Part shown: positions 8,176 through 16,273 of the stretch, piece by piece
Layout: the number at the start of each line of letters is the position of its first letter
How positions within the stretch are numbered: the first letter of the stretch is position 1
Origin: Bacteroidales bacterium UBA4912
GTDB taxonomy: Bacteria > Bacteroidota > Bacteroidia > Bacteroidales > Dysgonomonadaceae
Length of the DNA: 57,672 bases
Direction: 5' to 3'
Assembly: GCA_002398875.1 (NCBI GenBank)
Contig: DHCC01000027.1
Location: 1-57,672 of the forward strand
The notes under the pieces: model-generated
The model's input: only the letters and a program-made list of their open reading frames with translations
Database searches by the model: none
Told to the model about the DNA's origin: nothing
Translations under genes and position numbers: made by a program

Positions 8176-9033
8176 CTAACCGATGATTGTTTGAAAACTC
8201 TCTTTAATAATTTGAGTCAATTCGTCTTCAGGCACGAACTCAACAACTGATTTACAATTTATCATTGCATCCACCATCAGCCTGTTGAAAGGAATTTTCC
8301 CGGCAATTGATATATCTCTATTACGACAATAATGCTCAATTTCGGAAGATAGACATTCATTTAAATCATACTTATTGATGATAACAGAGGTGTCCAACCC
8401 AAAGTGATCAGTAATTTCCAAAGTTCTTTTCATATCATGTAATCCCGAAACGGAAGGTTCAGTTACAATTAGGACCTTATCAACCCCTGTTATTGCAGAT
8501 ATCGCCGCACACCCTATCCCGGGAGGACCATCAATTAGAATATCCAACTGACAATCGCCGGCTATTTTTTTCGCTTTTGCTCGCACCATATTAACCAACT
8601 TCCCCGAATTCTCCTCCCCGGGAGCCAATCGTCCGTATACCATTTTACCATGGCGAAAGGAACCAGAATACATTCTACTTTTATCCTCATTTACCATTTC
8701 AATGGCTTCTAATGGGCAGACTTTCTCACATAATCCACATCCGTCACAAGCTGTTTCAAAGATCTTTACCCGACCATCCTTTTCACCAATTGCATCAAAT
8801 CGGCAATAATTAATACACAAACCACAGGAGGTACATATATCTTCTTCAATTACAGCCTTTTGTCCCGACACAAAAACTTCTTCCTCATCGTGAGAAGGAT
8901 CAAAAAGAATATAAAGATTAGCAGCATCAACATCGCAGTCTGCTAAAACCACCTTTTCCGACAATGATGCGAAAGCAGCAACCAGACTACTTTTCCCTGT
9001 GCCACCTTTACCACTAATGACAGCTATCTCCAT
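8176..9033 (-). CDS. MinD/ParA-type ATPase with two 4Fe-4S motifs (second copy)
   Basis: 285 residues. Deviant Walker A SGKGGTGKSS at residues 7-16 is followed by an inserted ferredoxin unit with two CX2CX2CX3C motifs (Cys67/70/73/77 and Cys96/99/102/106), then the remainder of the P-loop fold (ILIDGPPGIGC, VTEPSVSGLHD). This is the domain order of Desulfovibrio Orp3/Orp4, ATPases of the ORP complex. It overlaps the upstream paralogue by 20 bases (9014-9033), so the two are probably made in equal amounts and may form a heterodimer. It likely couples ATP binding to electron or cluster transfer onto the NifX-domain proteins; this is inference from family and context. Confidence 0.92.
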   Translation of the reverse strand: MEIAVISGKGGTGKSSLVAAFASLSEKVVLADCDVDAANLYILFDPSHDEEEVFVSGQKAVIEEDICTSCGLCINYCRFDAIGEKDGRVKIFETACDGCGLCEKVCPLEAIEMVNEDKSRMYSGSFRHGKMVYGRLAPGEENSGKLVNMVRAKAKKIAGDCQLDILIDGPPGIGCAAISAITGVDKVLIVTEPSVSGLHDMKRTLEITDHFGLDTSVIINKYDLNECLSSEIEHYCRNRDISIAGKIPFNRLMVDAMINCKSVVEFVPEDELTQIIKESFQTIIG

Positions 9034-9880
9034 AAAGATCTTTTATTTGATTGAATAAACTACTGAAGGACTGCTGCCATGAGGGTTGCTCTTCACAGAG
9101 TAATTCTCCTTTTGAATAAACAGCAGCAATATCTCTCTTGAAAGGGATACTCATAAGATGAGTAATATTCTCTTTATGTAGATATTGATATACACCTTCA
9201 CCACCCATATCTGCACGGTTTATTATAACCCCGAAAGGCTTGTTCATTGTTTTCAAAACTTCTACCGACTGTCTTAAATCGCTGAGTCCAAAAGGAGTAG
9301 GCTCAGTCACCAAAACCACAAAGTCAGCTTTATCAACCGTCTGAATAAAAGGGCAGGAGGTTCCGGGAGGCGAATCCATCAAAACAATCGGAGCATCGCC
9401 TGCTGCTTTTATCGCCTCTTTTAAAATAGAAACCGGTGAATAGACCCCTACCTTCATACGAGCTTCCACCAACTCACTGTGTGATGAAACTCCGAATCTA
9501 TTTATCTCTCCAAGAGTGTCCTCTTTTTCACTGATTGCATCATAACTACATACAAAGGAACAAGCTCCGCAACCGTGACATAGCTCCTCGGTCACTTTAA
9601 TAATTTTCCGTTCTTCTAAAAAAAATATCGCATTGTAATTGCAATATTCGAAGCATTTACCGCAGTAAGTGCATTTAGTTTCATCAATTACGGGAACAAG
9701 TTGTATTACCGGATAAGATTCCAGCAGTTTCCCCTTAATAAATGCACTGGCATTAGGCTCTTCGGCATCACAATCCACCAATGTAACATTCTCTCCTTGT
9801 AACTGCAGGGTATGAAAAAGATTGGTGGAGATAAATGTTTTACCTGTACCTCCCTTTCCACTTGCTATGGCAATCTTCAT
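9014..9880 (-). CDS. MinD/ParA-type ATPase with two 4Fe-4S motifs (first copy)
   Basis: 288 residues. Walker A ASGKGGTGKT at residues 6-15; ferredoxin insertion with Cys70/73/76/80 and Cys101/104/107/111; then VLMDSPPGTSCP and VLVTEPTPFGLSDL of the MinD fold. It is paralogous to the gene it overlaps downstream but clearly diverged, arguing for an old duplication with separate roles. A 16-bp hairpin at 9925-9960 separates it from the small proteins upstream, so the ATPase pair may be expressed at a lower level than those. Confidence 0.92.
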   Translation of the reverse strand: MKIAIASGKGGTGKTFISTNLFHTLQLQGENVTLVDCDAEEPNASAFIKGKLLESYPVIQLVPVIDETKCTYCGKCFEYCNYNAIFFLEERKIIKVTEELCHGCGACSFVCSYDAISEKEDTLGEINRFGVSSHSELVEARMKVGVYSPVSILKEAIKAAGDAPIVLMDSPPGTSCPFIQTVDKADFVVLVTEPTPFGLSDLRQSVEVLKTMNKPFGVIINRADMGGEGVYQYLHKENITHLMSIPFKRDIAAVYSKGELLCEEQPSWQQSFSSLFNQIKDLYGDSCH

Positions 9881-9924
9881 ATTTTGTTCTACTTGAATTG
9901 TCTCTTTTTTTTGAATAAGGAATA

Positions 9925-9960
9925 TAAAATAGAGAAGTGACTATTCACTTCCCTATTTTA
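9925..9960 (-). terminator. Long hairpin between DUF5320 gene and the ATPase pair
   Basis: TAAAATAGAGAAGTGA (9925-9940) pairs with TCACTTCCCTATTTTA (9945-9960), 16 bp with one mismatch and a CTAT loop. On the minus strand it follows the DUF5320 stop by 17 bases. There is no long T-tract beyond the stem, so it may be a partial terminator or an RNA-processing or stability hairpin. Confidence 0.6.
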
Positions 9961-9977
9961 GATAATGATTGATCGTC

Positions 9978-10202
9978 TTAAAGACCATTTCCTCTACCTC
10001 TTCTTCCCATTCCTATACCTCTTCCCATACCTCCGGAAGCACCTCTTCCGCGACCCATGCCGCGACCAAAAAACTGTTCATCATTGTCTGACTGATTCTC
10101 AGATCTGTTCATTCCTCTTGCTCCGAAATCGGTGCATCGTCCCATACCGCGTCCTGTCATCGGACCATCGTTATTTGGACCTTTTTGATTAAATCTTGGC
10201 AT
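9978..10202 (-). CDS. Small Gly/Arg/Met-rich DUF5320 protein
   Basis: 74 residues. The start MPRFNQKGPNNDGPMTGRGMGRC is the DUF5320 signature. The second half is almost entirely GRGMGRG-like repeats and is probably disordered and strongly basic, with one cysteine (in MGRC). Such proteins recur beside NifX/ORP-domain genes in anaerobic bacteria and archaea; no biochemical role is established. The gap to the NifX-domain gene upstream is 14 bases, so the two are almost surely co-expressed, and a binding partnership is a reasonable guess. Confidence 0.85.
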   Translation of the reverse strand: MPRFNQKGPNNDGPMTGRGMGRCTDFGARGMNRSENQSDNDEQFFGRGMGRGRGASGGMGRGIGMGRRGRGNGL

Positions 10203-10216
10203 TTTTAATCCCCTTT

Positions 10217-10534
10217 TTAAAATTTATAATACTTGATAATATCTGAAACTGTATCAGCTATACTTTTATGTGTAATTCCTTTGATATTTAATTTCTCCAT
10301 TAGAGGTTTTACCTTCATTCCAAAGTCGCCGGAAATAATTACTGATACATTATACTTTGCTACAGAACGGACGGCAGACGGTCCGGCTCCTTCCAATAAA
10401 TCATTATTTGTATTTACAACAAACTCAGTCGTCTTTGTGTCCGTATCATGAATGGCGAAGAAAGCACAACGACCAAAGCGTGGATCTATATTAGAATTCA
10501 AACTATCCCCTGTTGAAGTAATTGCAATTTTCAT
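10217..10534 (-). CDS. NifX/NifB-domain protein, ORP-like
   Basis: 105 residues, close to the size of the Desulfovibrio gigas orange protein, which holds a molybdenum-copper sulfide cluster. The opening MKIAITSTGDSLNSNIDPRFGRC, with the IDPRFGR signature, and the middle SVIISGDFGMKVKPLMEKL place it in the dinitrogenase iron-molybdenum cofactor family. It is the first gene of the minus-strand run and has one cysteine (in FGRCAFF). Whether it binds Mo-Cu, Fe-S or something else cannot be told from sequence. A -7 element and a palindrome lie in the leader upstream. Confidence 0.88.
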   Translation of the reverse strand: MKIAITSTGDSLNSNIDPRFGRCAFFAIHDTDTKTTEFVVNTNNDLLEGAGPSAVRSVAKYNVSVIISGDFGMKVKPLMEKLNIKGITHKSIADTVSDIIKYYKF

Positions 10535-10542
10535 TTTTCTTG

Positions 10543-10556
10543 TTTAACGTGTTAAA
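10543..10556. promoter_or_regulatory. Palindrome in the ORP-like operon leader
   Basis: TTTAACGTGTTAAA has perfect 6-bp arms around a GT centre. It sits 9 bases upstream of the first ATG and about 42 bases downstream of the -7 element, as a roadblock-type operator would. No regulator is proven. Confidence 0.45.
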
Positions 10557-10597
10557 ATTCATATCGTGTTTTACTATTCCAGAAGGAATTTATACGA

Positions 10598-10605
10598 CAA
10601 AGGTA
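10598..10605 (-). promoter_or_regulatory. -7 element for the ORP-like operon
   Basis: On the minus strand TACCTTTG matches TAnnTTTG, 64 bases upstream of the ATG at 10534. A clear -33 TTTG is not seen. It could drive the whole eleven-gene run down to 1970. Confidence 0.55.
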
Positions 10606-10830
10606 ACAATATTTTTGAACTTATGCTCATAACTAAGTAATTTTTTTCTATAAAAATACATTAAACGTAAGATCAGTAGTTTTGAGCCTTCAGGTATATA
10701 CTTTGTTCAGATCCAACTCTCTTGCAAACTGCATGTTAAGTATTAACACACAGCAAATACGATCAATAAACTCCCCATACTTAAATTTGTCTTGACTTAA
10801 TTTGTAACTGAATTAATTCTCACTAATCTA

Positions 10831-12639
10831 TCAAAAACCCTTCACATAAGAGTCTATATAATAAGCTCTCCCCTCTAGCCAGCTTTTTAATTGAAGCACC
10901 TTATTTGAATATGTTGTTACTCCCGGATAGTTTGGTGCACTTTTCCATGTCTGGTAATCCTTTTTCTGAGAGTTGGTAATTTTATCTGCATAAAAATCTA
11001 TGTATTCTAGAAGAGAATCCATCTTTTCGGTGCGGAATTTTTCCCAAGTTACTTTATATAACTCCTTAATTTCAGGATCCTCTATAAAACGGGTGAAGAA
11101 GGTATATCCTTTTGAGGCAGATGATAAATTCCTGAATAAGGGCTTGTTATAACTGCCAAAATGTCTGAATGTTCCTTCGTAATCAAAACCCCAGTCGAAG
11201 TCCCATATCGGTCCCATAAAATATTTACCCTGTTCATCCTTATACATATATGTGCTCTTCGGGTGGTTTATCTCCATATTTTGCGTTAAATTGTAAATTA
11301 TCAGATACTTTACCAGAGATTCTATATCGATAAGATCTTTGTAATTGTTATTTGGAAAACTGCTTGATGCTATCTCAGACTCAAGCTTATGGAAATCATC
11401 TTTGATTTTCTGTAAAAGCACATCCGATTCTGCTTGATCATAATCACTCAGATCCGGATCTTTGATCATAACAGGCAGACCATAATTATTTGAAATAAAC
11501 TGGTAATCCTCGTCGTAATTTATATCTAATTCCAGCAATACTCCCATTTTCTTGTGAATATTGACTCTGCTTTTGGATCTCTCAATTTGTTCAGTAAACA
11601 TATAATTACCAATATATTTTCCATTCAGCGTGACATCAACCGGAATCACATGATTGGTATATTTTAGCTCCAGCAACTCTCCAATTTTAAATGCAACAGC
11701 ATTAAGCATAAGAGTAGGATCGATGTAATTGGCCAGCAGAATCCAGTCTTTTTCTTCTGCCAATCCCAATATAGCTGCATCCTCATCTAATTTCAGTCTG
11801 AATGGTTTCTTGGGCAAACCCCAAGTGCTGTTTCCCCTTCCTCTTATTCGTGTTTTTCCTGTAAAATCGTCACCCCATCCGTTTGCCTCGATCATAAGGT
11901 CTGCATAAATGTAATCATCCTTTGAAACAATATCTGCGCTGTTCTCAGTAGTTATTGTGAAATGAGGAATGGGAGAAGTCCATTTAATAATAATATTGTA
12001 ACTGTTTTTTACACCTTCTTCCGAAACAAGGGTATAAATGACAGGACTTGAAAAATCGATAACCGTCACATTATTCACTTGTACAACATTGTTAATGGTA
12101 ACTTCTGAAGCGTTAGTTTCGAAAGTTGCAATAAGGCCCTTTTTAACAGAAGGCATCTCAATTTCTATCTTATTCCCTGTGATGACGGCAATATAATCCT
12201 GTGCAAGAAAAGGATTATTTTCTTTAAGGAAACTAAATGAGATAAAAGTGTTTTCTGTATCGGGAACTTTAATGATCTCTATGGTATAATCTACTCTTGC
12301 ACCACTTTTGGTTACAACAGTATATATCAACGGCTTTGAGAAATCATTTGGTGTCTTGCCGGATGTTTGTAATTTTTCACCCACATACACATTATCACCC
12401 TGATGTTCAAACGACACTATTAGTTCGCCAAGGTCTAAACTCTCCGGTAAAAGGAGTGTGATTTTTCGCCCCTCAATTGTTCCTGAAATATCTTTACTTA
12501 ACTTAGTGGGGTTTGATAAAGCTTCGATTTTGAAGCTCTTAAAATAATCCTGTATATCTTCTGTGTGTTCATCCTCACAGTTAACTAAAAATAAGGATAA
12601 CGAAATAAAAATAAAGATTACGTTTATAAACTTTTTCAT
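10831..12639 (-). CDS. CotH-kinase-family lipoprotein
   Basis: 602 residues. A lipoprotein signal ends at the lipobox FLVNC (Cys21), so the protein is lipidated and exported. About 200 residues of two similar beta-sandwich repeats follow (each ending in VIYTLV or LIYTVV, then a YTIEI/YNIII strand), resembling Bacteroidota DUF5018-like domains. The CotH domain follows from about residue 225: RIRGRGNSTWGLPKKPFRLKL and the acidic GPIWDFDWGFDYEG are its nucleotide and metal signatures. CotH in Bacillus is an atypical protein kinase of the spore coat; the substrate in non-sporing Bacteroidales is unknown. It appears monocistronic with its own -7 element. Confidence 0.88.
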   Translation of the reverse strand: MKKFINVIFIFISLSLFLVNCEDEHTEDIQDYFKSFKIEALSNPTKLSKDISGTIEGRKITLLLPESLDLGELIVSFEHQGDNVYVGEKLQTSGKTPNDFSKPLIYTVVTKSGARVDYTIEIIKVPDTENTFISFSFLKENNPFLAQDYIAVITGNKIEIEMPSVKKGLIATFETNASEVTINNVVQVNNVTVIDFSSPVIYTLVSEEGVKNSYNIIIKWTSPIPHFTITTENSADIVSKDDYIYADLMIEANGWGDDFTGKTRIRGRGNSTWGLPKKPFRLKLDEDAAILGLAEEKDWILLANYIDPTLMLNAVAFKIGELLELKYTNHVIPVDVTLNGKYIGNYMFTEQIERSKSRVNIHKKMGVLLELDINYDEDYQFISNNYGLPVMIKDPDLSDYDQAESDVLLQKIKDDFHKLESEIASSSFPNNNYKDLIDIESLVKYLIIYNLTQNMEINHPKSTYMYKDEQGKYFMGPIWDFDWGFDYEGTFRHFGSYNKPLFRNLSSASKGYTFFTRFIEDPEIKELYKVTWEKFRTEKMDSLLEYIDFYADKITNSQKKDYQTWKSAPNYPGVTTYSNKVLQLKSWLEGRAYYIDSYVKGF

Positions 12640-12674
12640 GATATGGTAATTTTACTAAACTATACTAATATGTG

Positions 12675-12682
12675 CAAAGGTA
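12675..12682 (-). promoter_or_regulatory. -7 element for the CotH-like gene
   Basis: TACCTTTG on the minus strand matches TAnnTTTG, 36 bases upstream of the ATG at 12639. Confidence 0.5.
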
Positions 12683-12818
12683 ATTAAATATAATCGTACA
12701 GTTGTTAAAACAATCACAATTAAAACATCTGATTTATTTCTGATGCAAAAGTTAATCTGATTGGATGAACTATTTTGGGATTCTTGATAGTTTTGAAGGA
12801 AGGTATTGGTTTTTTTTG

Positions 12819-12826
12819 TAATTTTG
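12819..12826 (+). promoter_or_regulatory. -7 element for pheT
   Basis: TAATTTTG matches TAnnTTTG 69 bases before the pheT ATG. A TTTG at 12792-12795 is a possible -33 box at a slightly long spacing of 23 bases. Confidence 0.5.
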
Positions 12827-12894
12827 AAACCTATTTCGAAAAAGTACGGGATTTCTGAATCTATCTGAATATCCTGTCATGCAATCACTAAACA

Positions 12895-15357
12895 ATGAAC
12901 ATTTCATACAACTGGCTTAAAGAGTATTTAGAATTCGATTTAACACCACATCAGACTGCTGACGTTCTCACCCACATTGGACTGGAGACAGAGAGTGCAG
13001 AAGAGGTGCAAACTATTAAAGGTGGTTTGCAGGGACTGGTAATAGGTGAAGTTTTAACATGTGTTGATCATCCTAATTCTGATCATCTGCATCTTACCAC
13101 TGTTGATATTGGCGATGGGAATGAACCTTTGAATATTGTTTGCGGCGCACCAAATGTTGCAGCAGGACAAAAGGTGGTTGTTGCCACTGTTGGCACAACC
13201 TTATACTCCGGTGATGAAGAGTTTAAAATAAAACGTTCTAAGATACGCGGAGAGGAATCATTAGGTATGATTTGCTCTGAGGCTGAACTTGGCTTAAGTG
13301 ATAATCATGATGGCATTATAGTTCTTCCTGAAGATGCAGTAGTGGGCACTCCCGCTGCTGAATATTACGATGTTAAAAGTGATTGGGTATTCAGTATAGA
13401 TATCACTCCCAACCGTGTTGACGCTGCCTCTCATTATGGTGTTGCAAGAGATCTTGCTGCTTGGCTGAAACAACAGGGAAAACCGTTCAACTTAACAAAA
13501 CCTTCCGTTGATGATTTTGCAATCGACAAGACAGATGGGGGTATAGAAGTAATTGTTGAAAACAGGGAAGCATGTCCCAGATATTCGGGTCTCACCATAC
13601 GCGGCGTAACTGTGAAAGAGAGTCCTGACTGGCTCAAAAACAAGCTTCTTCTGATTGGCTTGCGCCCTATCAATAATATAGTTGACATAACCAATTTTAT
13701 ACTTTATGAAACAGGTCACCCTATGCATGCGTTTGATGCCGCTTACATTACAGGTGATGAGGTGATTGTACGCACACTGCCCGAAAAGACCAAATTCACT
13801 ACTTTGGATGAACAAGAGCGCGAATTGAGCGATAGAGATCTTATGATCTGTAACTCCAGAGAGGGAATGTGTATTGCAGGTGTTTTCGGAGGAATGGACT
13901 CAGGAGTAACTGAAGCCACTACGGATGTGTTTCTGGAATCGGCCTACTTCCACCCTACATGGGTAAGAAAGACTGCCCGCAGACATGGTTTGAATACCGA
14001 TTCATCATTCCGCTTTGAACGTGGTGCAGATCCCAATAACACTGTTTACGTTCTTAAAAGAGCAGCCATGCTGGTTAAAGAGCTTGCAGGAGGTGAGATT
14101 TCGGGTGAGATAAGGGATGTTTATCCAGTTGAGATAGAAAAGCCCATAGTTGTTCTCTCTTATGATAAAACTACAAAACTGATTGGTAAAGAGATACCTA
14201 AAGAGTCTATAAAGAACATTCTCAACAGTCTGGAAATTGAGATTGAGAATGAAACGGAGACAGAAGTAACTCTTAGAATCCCCACATACAGGGTTGATGT
14301 TACCCGTGACGTTGATGTTATTGAGGATATACTTCGTATTTACGGATACAATAACGTGGATATCAGTGACTCGCTAAAGGCTAATCTTTCATATCAGACT
14401 CCGACTGACAGGAAACAAAAACTACAGACTCTTATTTCAGAGCAGCTTACAGCCAATGGTTTCGGCGAAATCATGAATAACTCTCTCACTAAAAAGAGTT
14501 ATTATGAGAAACTGGAAACATACCCGCTAAAGAATTGCGTTTCTCTTGTGAATCCGTTGAGTGGGGACCTGAGCGTGATGCGTCAGACACTTTTGTTTGG
14601 CGGACTTGAAAGTATTGTTTATAACCGTAATCGTAAACATGCAGATCTTCGTTTCTATGAATTCGGGAACTGTTATTTCTACGATGCCGATAAGAAAAAA
14701 GAATATGATATTCTCTCAGTGTACTCAGAATCTTCTTATATTGGATTGTGGATAACCGGAAAGCGTACACATAAAAACTGGGCTGCACCGGAAGAGCAGA
14801 GCACTGTATTTGAGCTGAAGGCGCATATTGAGAACATTATGACCAGAATTGGAATTGGTCACGACCGCCTTGTTTATGAACCACTTCAGAATGATTTGTT
14901 TTCGGTAGCAATGACTATTGGTACAAATAACCGCACATTCGGTTATTTTGGTGTAGTTTCAAAAGCTATAAGAAAAACTTTTGATATAGAGACAGAAGTT
15001 TTCTTTGCTGAAATGAATTGGGACCTACTGATGAAGGAGTCTGAAAAACAATTGGTTCAGTTTACGGAGATTTCAAGATACCCGGCTGTAAGCAGAGACC
15101 TGGCTCTGTTAATTGATAAGAATATCACCTTTGCACAGATTGAGCAAGTTGCAATGAAATCAGAAAGGAAACTACTGAAGAAAGTAGTTTTGTTTGATGT
15201 TTATGAAGGAAAAAATCTTCCTGAGGGTAAGAAATCTTATGCAGTCAACTTCCTTATTCAGGATGAGGATAAGACTCTTACCGACAAGCAGATTGATAAG
15301 GTTATGAGTAAGATTCAACAAAATCTTCAGAAAGAGCTGGGAGCACAATTAAGATAA
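12895..15357 (+). CDS. pheT: Phenylalanine-tRNA ligase beta subunit
   Basis: 820 residues, the usual length. It forms the alpha2-beta2 enzyme that charges tRNA-Phe. Domains in order: short B1 segment (MNISYNWLKEYLEF), EMAP-type tRNA-binding domain at about 40-150 (VCGAPNVAAGQKV), B3/B4 editing domain at about 215-395 (DITNFILYETGHPMHAFD, SFRFERGADP), B5 at about 405-480, catalytic-like core, and the FDX-ACB anticodon-binding domain at the C-terminus (FTEISRYPAVSRDLALLID). pheS is not adjacent, as is common in Bacteroidota, so assembly needs coordination from a distant locus. yebC follows after 91 bases on the same strand. Confidence 0.97.
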   Translation: MNISYNWLKEYLEFDLTPHQTADVLTHIGLETESAEEVQTIKGGLQGLVIGEVLTCVDHPNSDHLHLTTVDIGDGNEPLNIVCGAPNVAAGQKVVVATVGTTLYSGDEEFKIKRSKIRGEESLGMICSEAELGLSDNHDGIIVLPEDAVVGTPAAEYYDVKSDWVFSIDITPNRVDAASHYGVARDLAAWLKQQGKPFNLTKPSVDDFAIDKTDGGIEVIVENREACPRYSGLTIRGVTVKESPDWLKNKLLLIGLRPINNIVDITNFILYETGHPMHAFDAAYITGDEVIVRTLPEKTKFTTLDEQERELSDRDLMICNSREGMCIAGVFGGMDSGVTEATTDVFLESAYFHPTWVRKTARRHGLNTDSSFRFERGADPNNTVYVLKRAAMLVKELAGGEISGEIRDVYPVEIEKPIVVLSYDKTTKLIGKEIPKESIKNILNSLEIEIENETETEVTLRIPTYRVDVTRDVDVIEDILRIYGYNNVDISDSLKANLSYQTPTDRKQKLQTLISEQLTANGFGEIMNNSLTKKSYYEKLETYPLKNCVSLVNPLSGDLSVMRQTLLFGGLESIVYNRNRKHADLRFYEFGNCYFYDADKKKEYDILSVYSESSYIGLWITGKRTHKNWAAPEEQSTVFELKAHIENIMTRIGIGHDRLVYEPLQNDLFSVAMTIGTNNRTFGYFGVVSKAIRKTFDIETEVFFAEMNWDLLMKESEKQLVQFTEISRYPAVSRDLALLIDKNITFAQIEQVAMKSERKLLKKVVLFDVYEGKNLPEGKKSYAVNFLIQDEDKTLTDKQIDKVMSKIQQNLQKELGAQLR

Positions 15358-15448
15358 TCGAGGGATATGTTCCAGATATTCCAAAATAAATAAATAAATA
15401 AAAAAGGCAGTTAATTTAAATAGCGAGGGACGTAATTAAGAAAACATT

Positions 15449-16177
15449 ATGGGAAGAGCATTTGAATATCGCAAAGCAAGAAAAATGAAAAGATGGGGCA
15501 ATATGGCCCGTGTTTTTACCAAATTAGGAAGAGAAATAACCATTGCAGTTACAGATGGGGGTCCCGACCCTGATGCAAACCCACGCTTAAGGGTACTGAT
15601 ACAACAGGCTAAGAAGGAGAATATGCCTAAGGACAATGTTGAGCGTGCTATAAAAAAGGCAACTGACAAAGACTTTTCGAATTACAAGGAGATGGTTTAT
15701 GAAGGTTATGGTCCTTATGGCATAGCGATCGTTGTGGAGACGGCCACTGACAACCCTACCCGCACGGTTGCCAATGTTCGTAGTTATTTCAACAAGCATA
15801 ATGGCTCACTCGGAACTACTGGCAGTCTGGAGTTTATGTTCGATCACAAATGTGTTTTCAAAATAGCACCTAAAGAGGGTGTTGACCTTGAGGATCTTGA
15901 GCTAGAGTTAATCGATTTCGGAGTGGATGAAGTAGTTAATGAGGAGGAAGATATTCTTCTTTACGGTGATTTTACATCCTATTCAGATATACAAAAATAT
16001 TTGGAGGATAACGGATTCGAGATCTTCTCTGCAGAATTTGAGCGTATTCCAAAAGACACTAAGACACTCGAACCGGAACAGCGTGAACAGATTGAGAAAC
16101 TACTTGAGAAGTTTGAAGAAGATGATGATGTTCAGAATGTTTTCCACAATATGACAGAATCGGAAGACGAAGAGTAG
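15449..16177 (+). CDS. yebC: YebC/PmpR-family protein
   Basis: 242 residues. MGRAFEYRKARKMKRWGNMARVFTKLGREI is the Bacteroidota variant of the family start; ANPRLRVLIQQAKKENMPKDNVERAI and YEGYGPYGIAIVVE are diagnostic. Long annotated as a transcription regulator, YebC members have more recently been linked to ribosome function at proline-rich stretches, so the molecular role here is open. The stop codon TAG (16175-16177) is one base from the 3' end of the opposing tRNA-Glu, leaving no room for a separate terminator on either side. Confidence 0.95.
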   Translation: MGRAFEYRKARKMKRWGNMARVFTKLGREITIAVTDGGPDPDANPRLRVLIQQAKKENMPKDNVERAIKKATDKDFSNYKEMVYEGYGPYGIAIVVETATDNPTRTVANVRSYFNKHNGSLGTTGSLEFMFDHKCVFKIAPKEGVDLEDLELELIDFGVDEVVNEEEDILLYGDFTSYSDIQKYLEDNGFEIFSAEFERIPKDTKTLEPEQREQIEKLLEKFEEDDDVQNVFHNMTESEDEE

Positions 16178-16249
16178 TAGCGCATAGCGGAATCGAACCG
16201 CTATTCATTGCCTGAGAAACAATTTTCCTAACCGTTAGAAGAATGCGCC
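16178..16249 (-). tRNA. tRNA-Glu (anticodon CTC)
   Basis: On the minus strand a full 72-nt cloverleaf can be drawn. The acceptor GGCGCAT pairs with ATGCGCT (one G-U), U8-C9 are as in known tRNA-Glu, and the D stem is TTC/GAA with GG in the loop. The anticodon stem is ATTGT/GCAAT with loop TTCTCAG and CTC at 16216-16214, the variable loop is 4 nt, and the T arm is AGCGG-TTCGATT-CCGCT. The discriminator is A; CCA is not encoded. I built this by hand, without covariance scoring. CTC reads GAG only, so a TTC isoacceptor should exist elsewhere. Confidence 0.88.
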
Positions 16250-16265
16250 TTATTGGTTAAGACTG

Positions 16266-16273
16266 CAAAATTA
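16266..16273 (-). promoter_or_regulatory. -7 element for tRNA-Glu
   Basis: TAATTTTG on the minus strand matches TAnnTTTG and ends 17 bases before the first base of the tRNA. It overlaps one arm of the 18-bp inverted repeat at 16267-16316. Confidence 0.5.
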
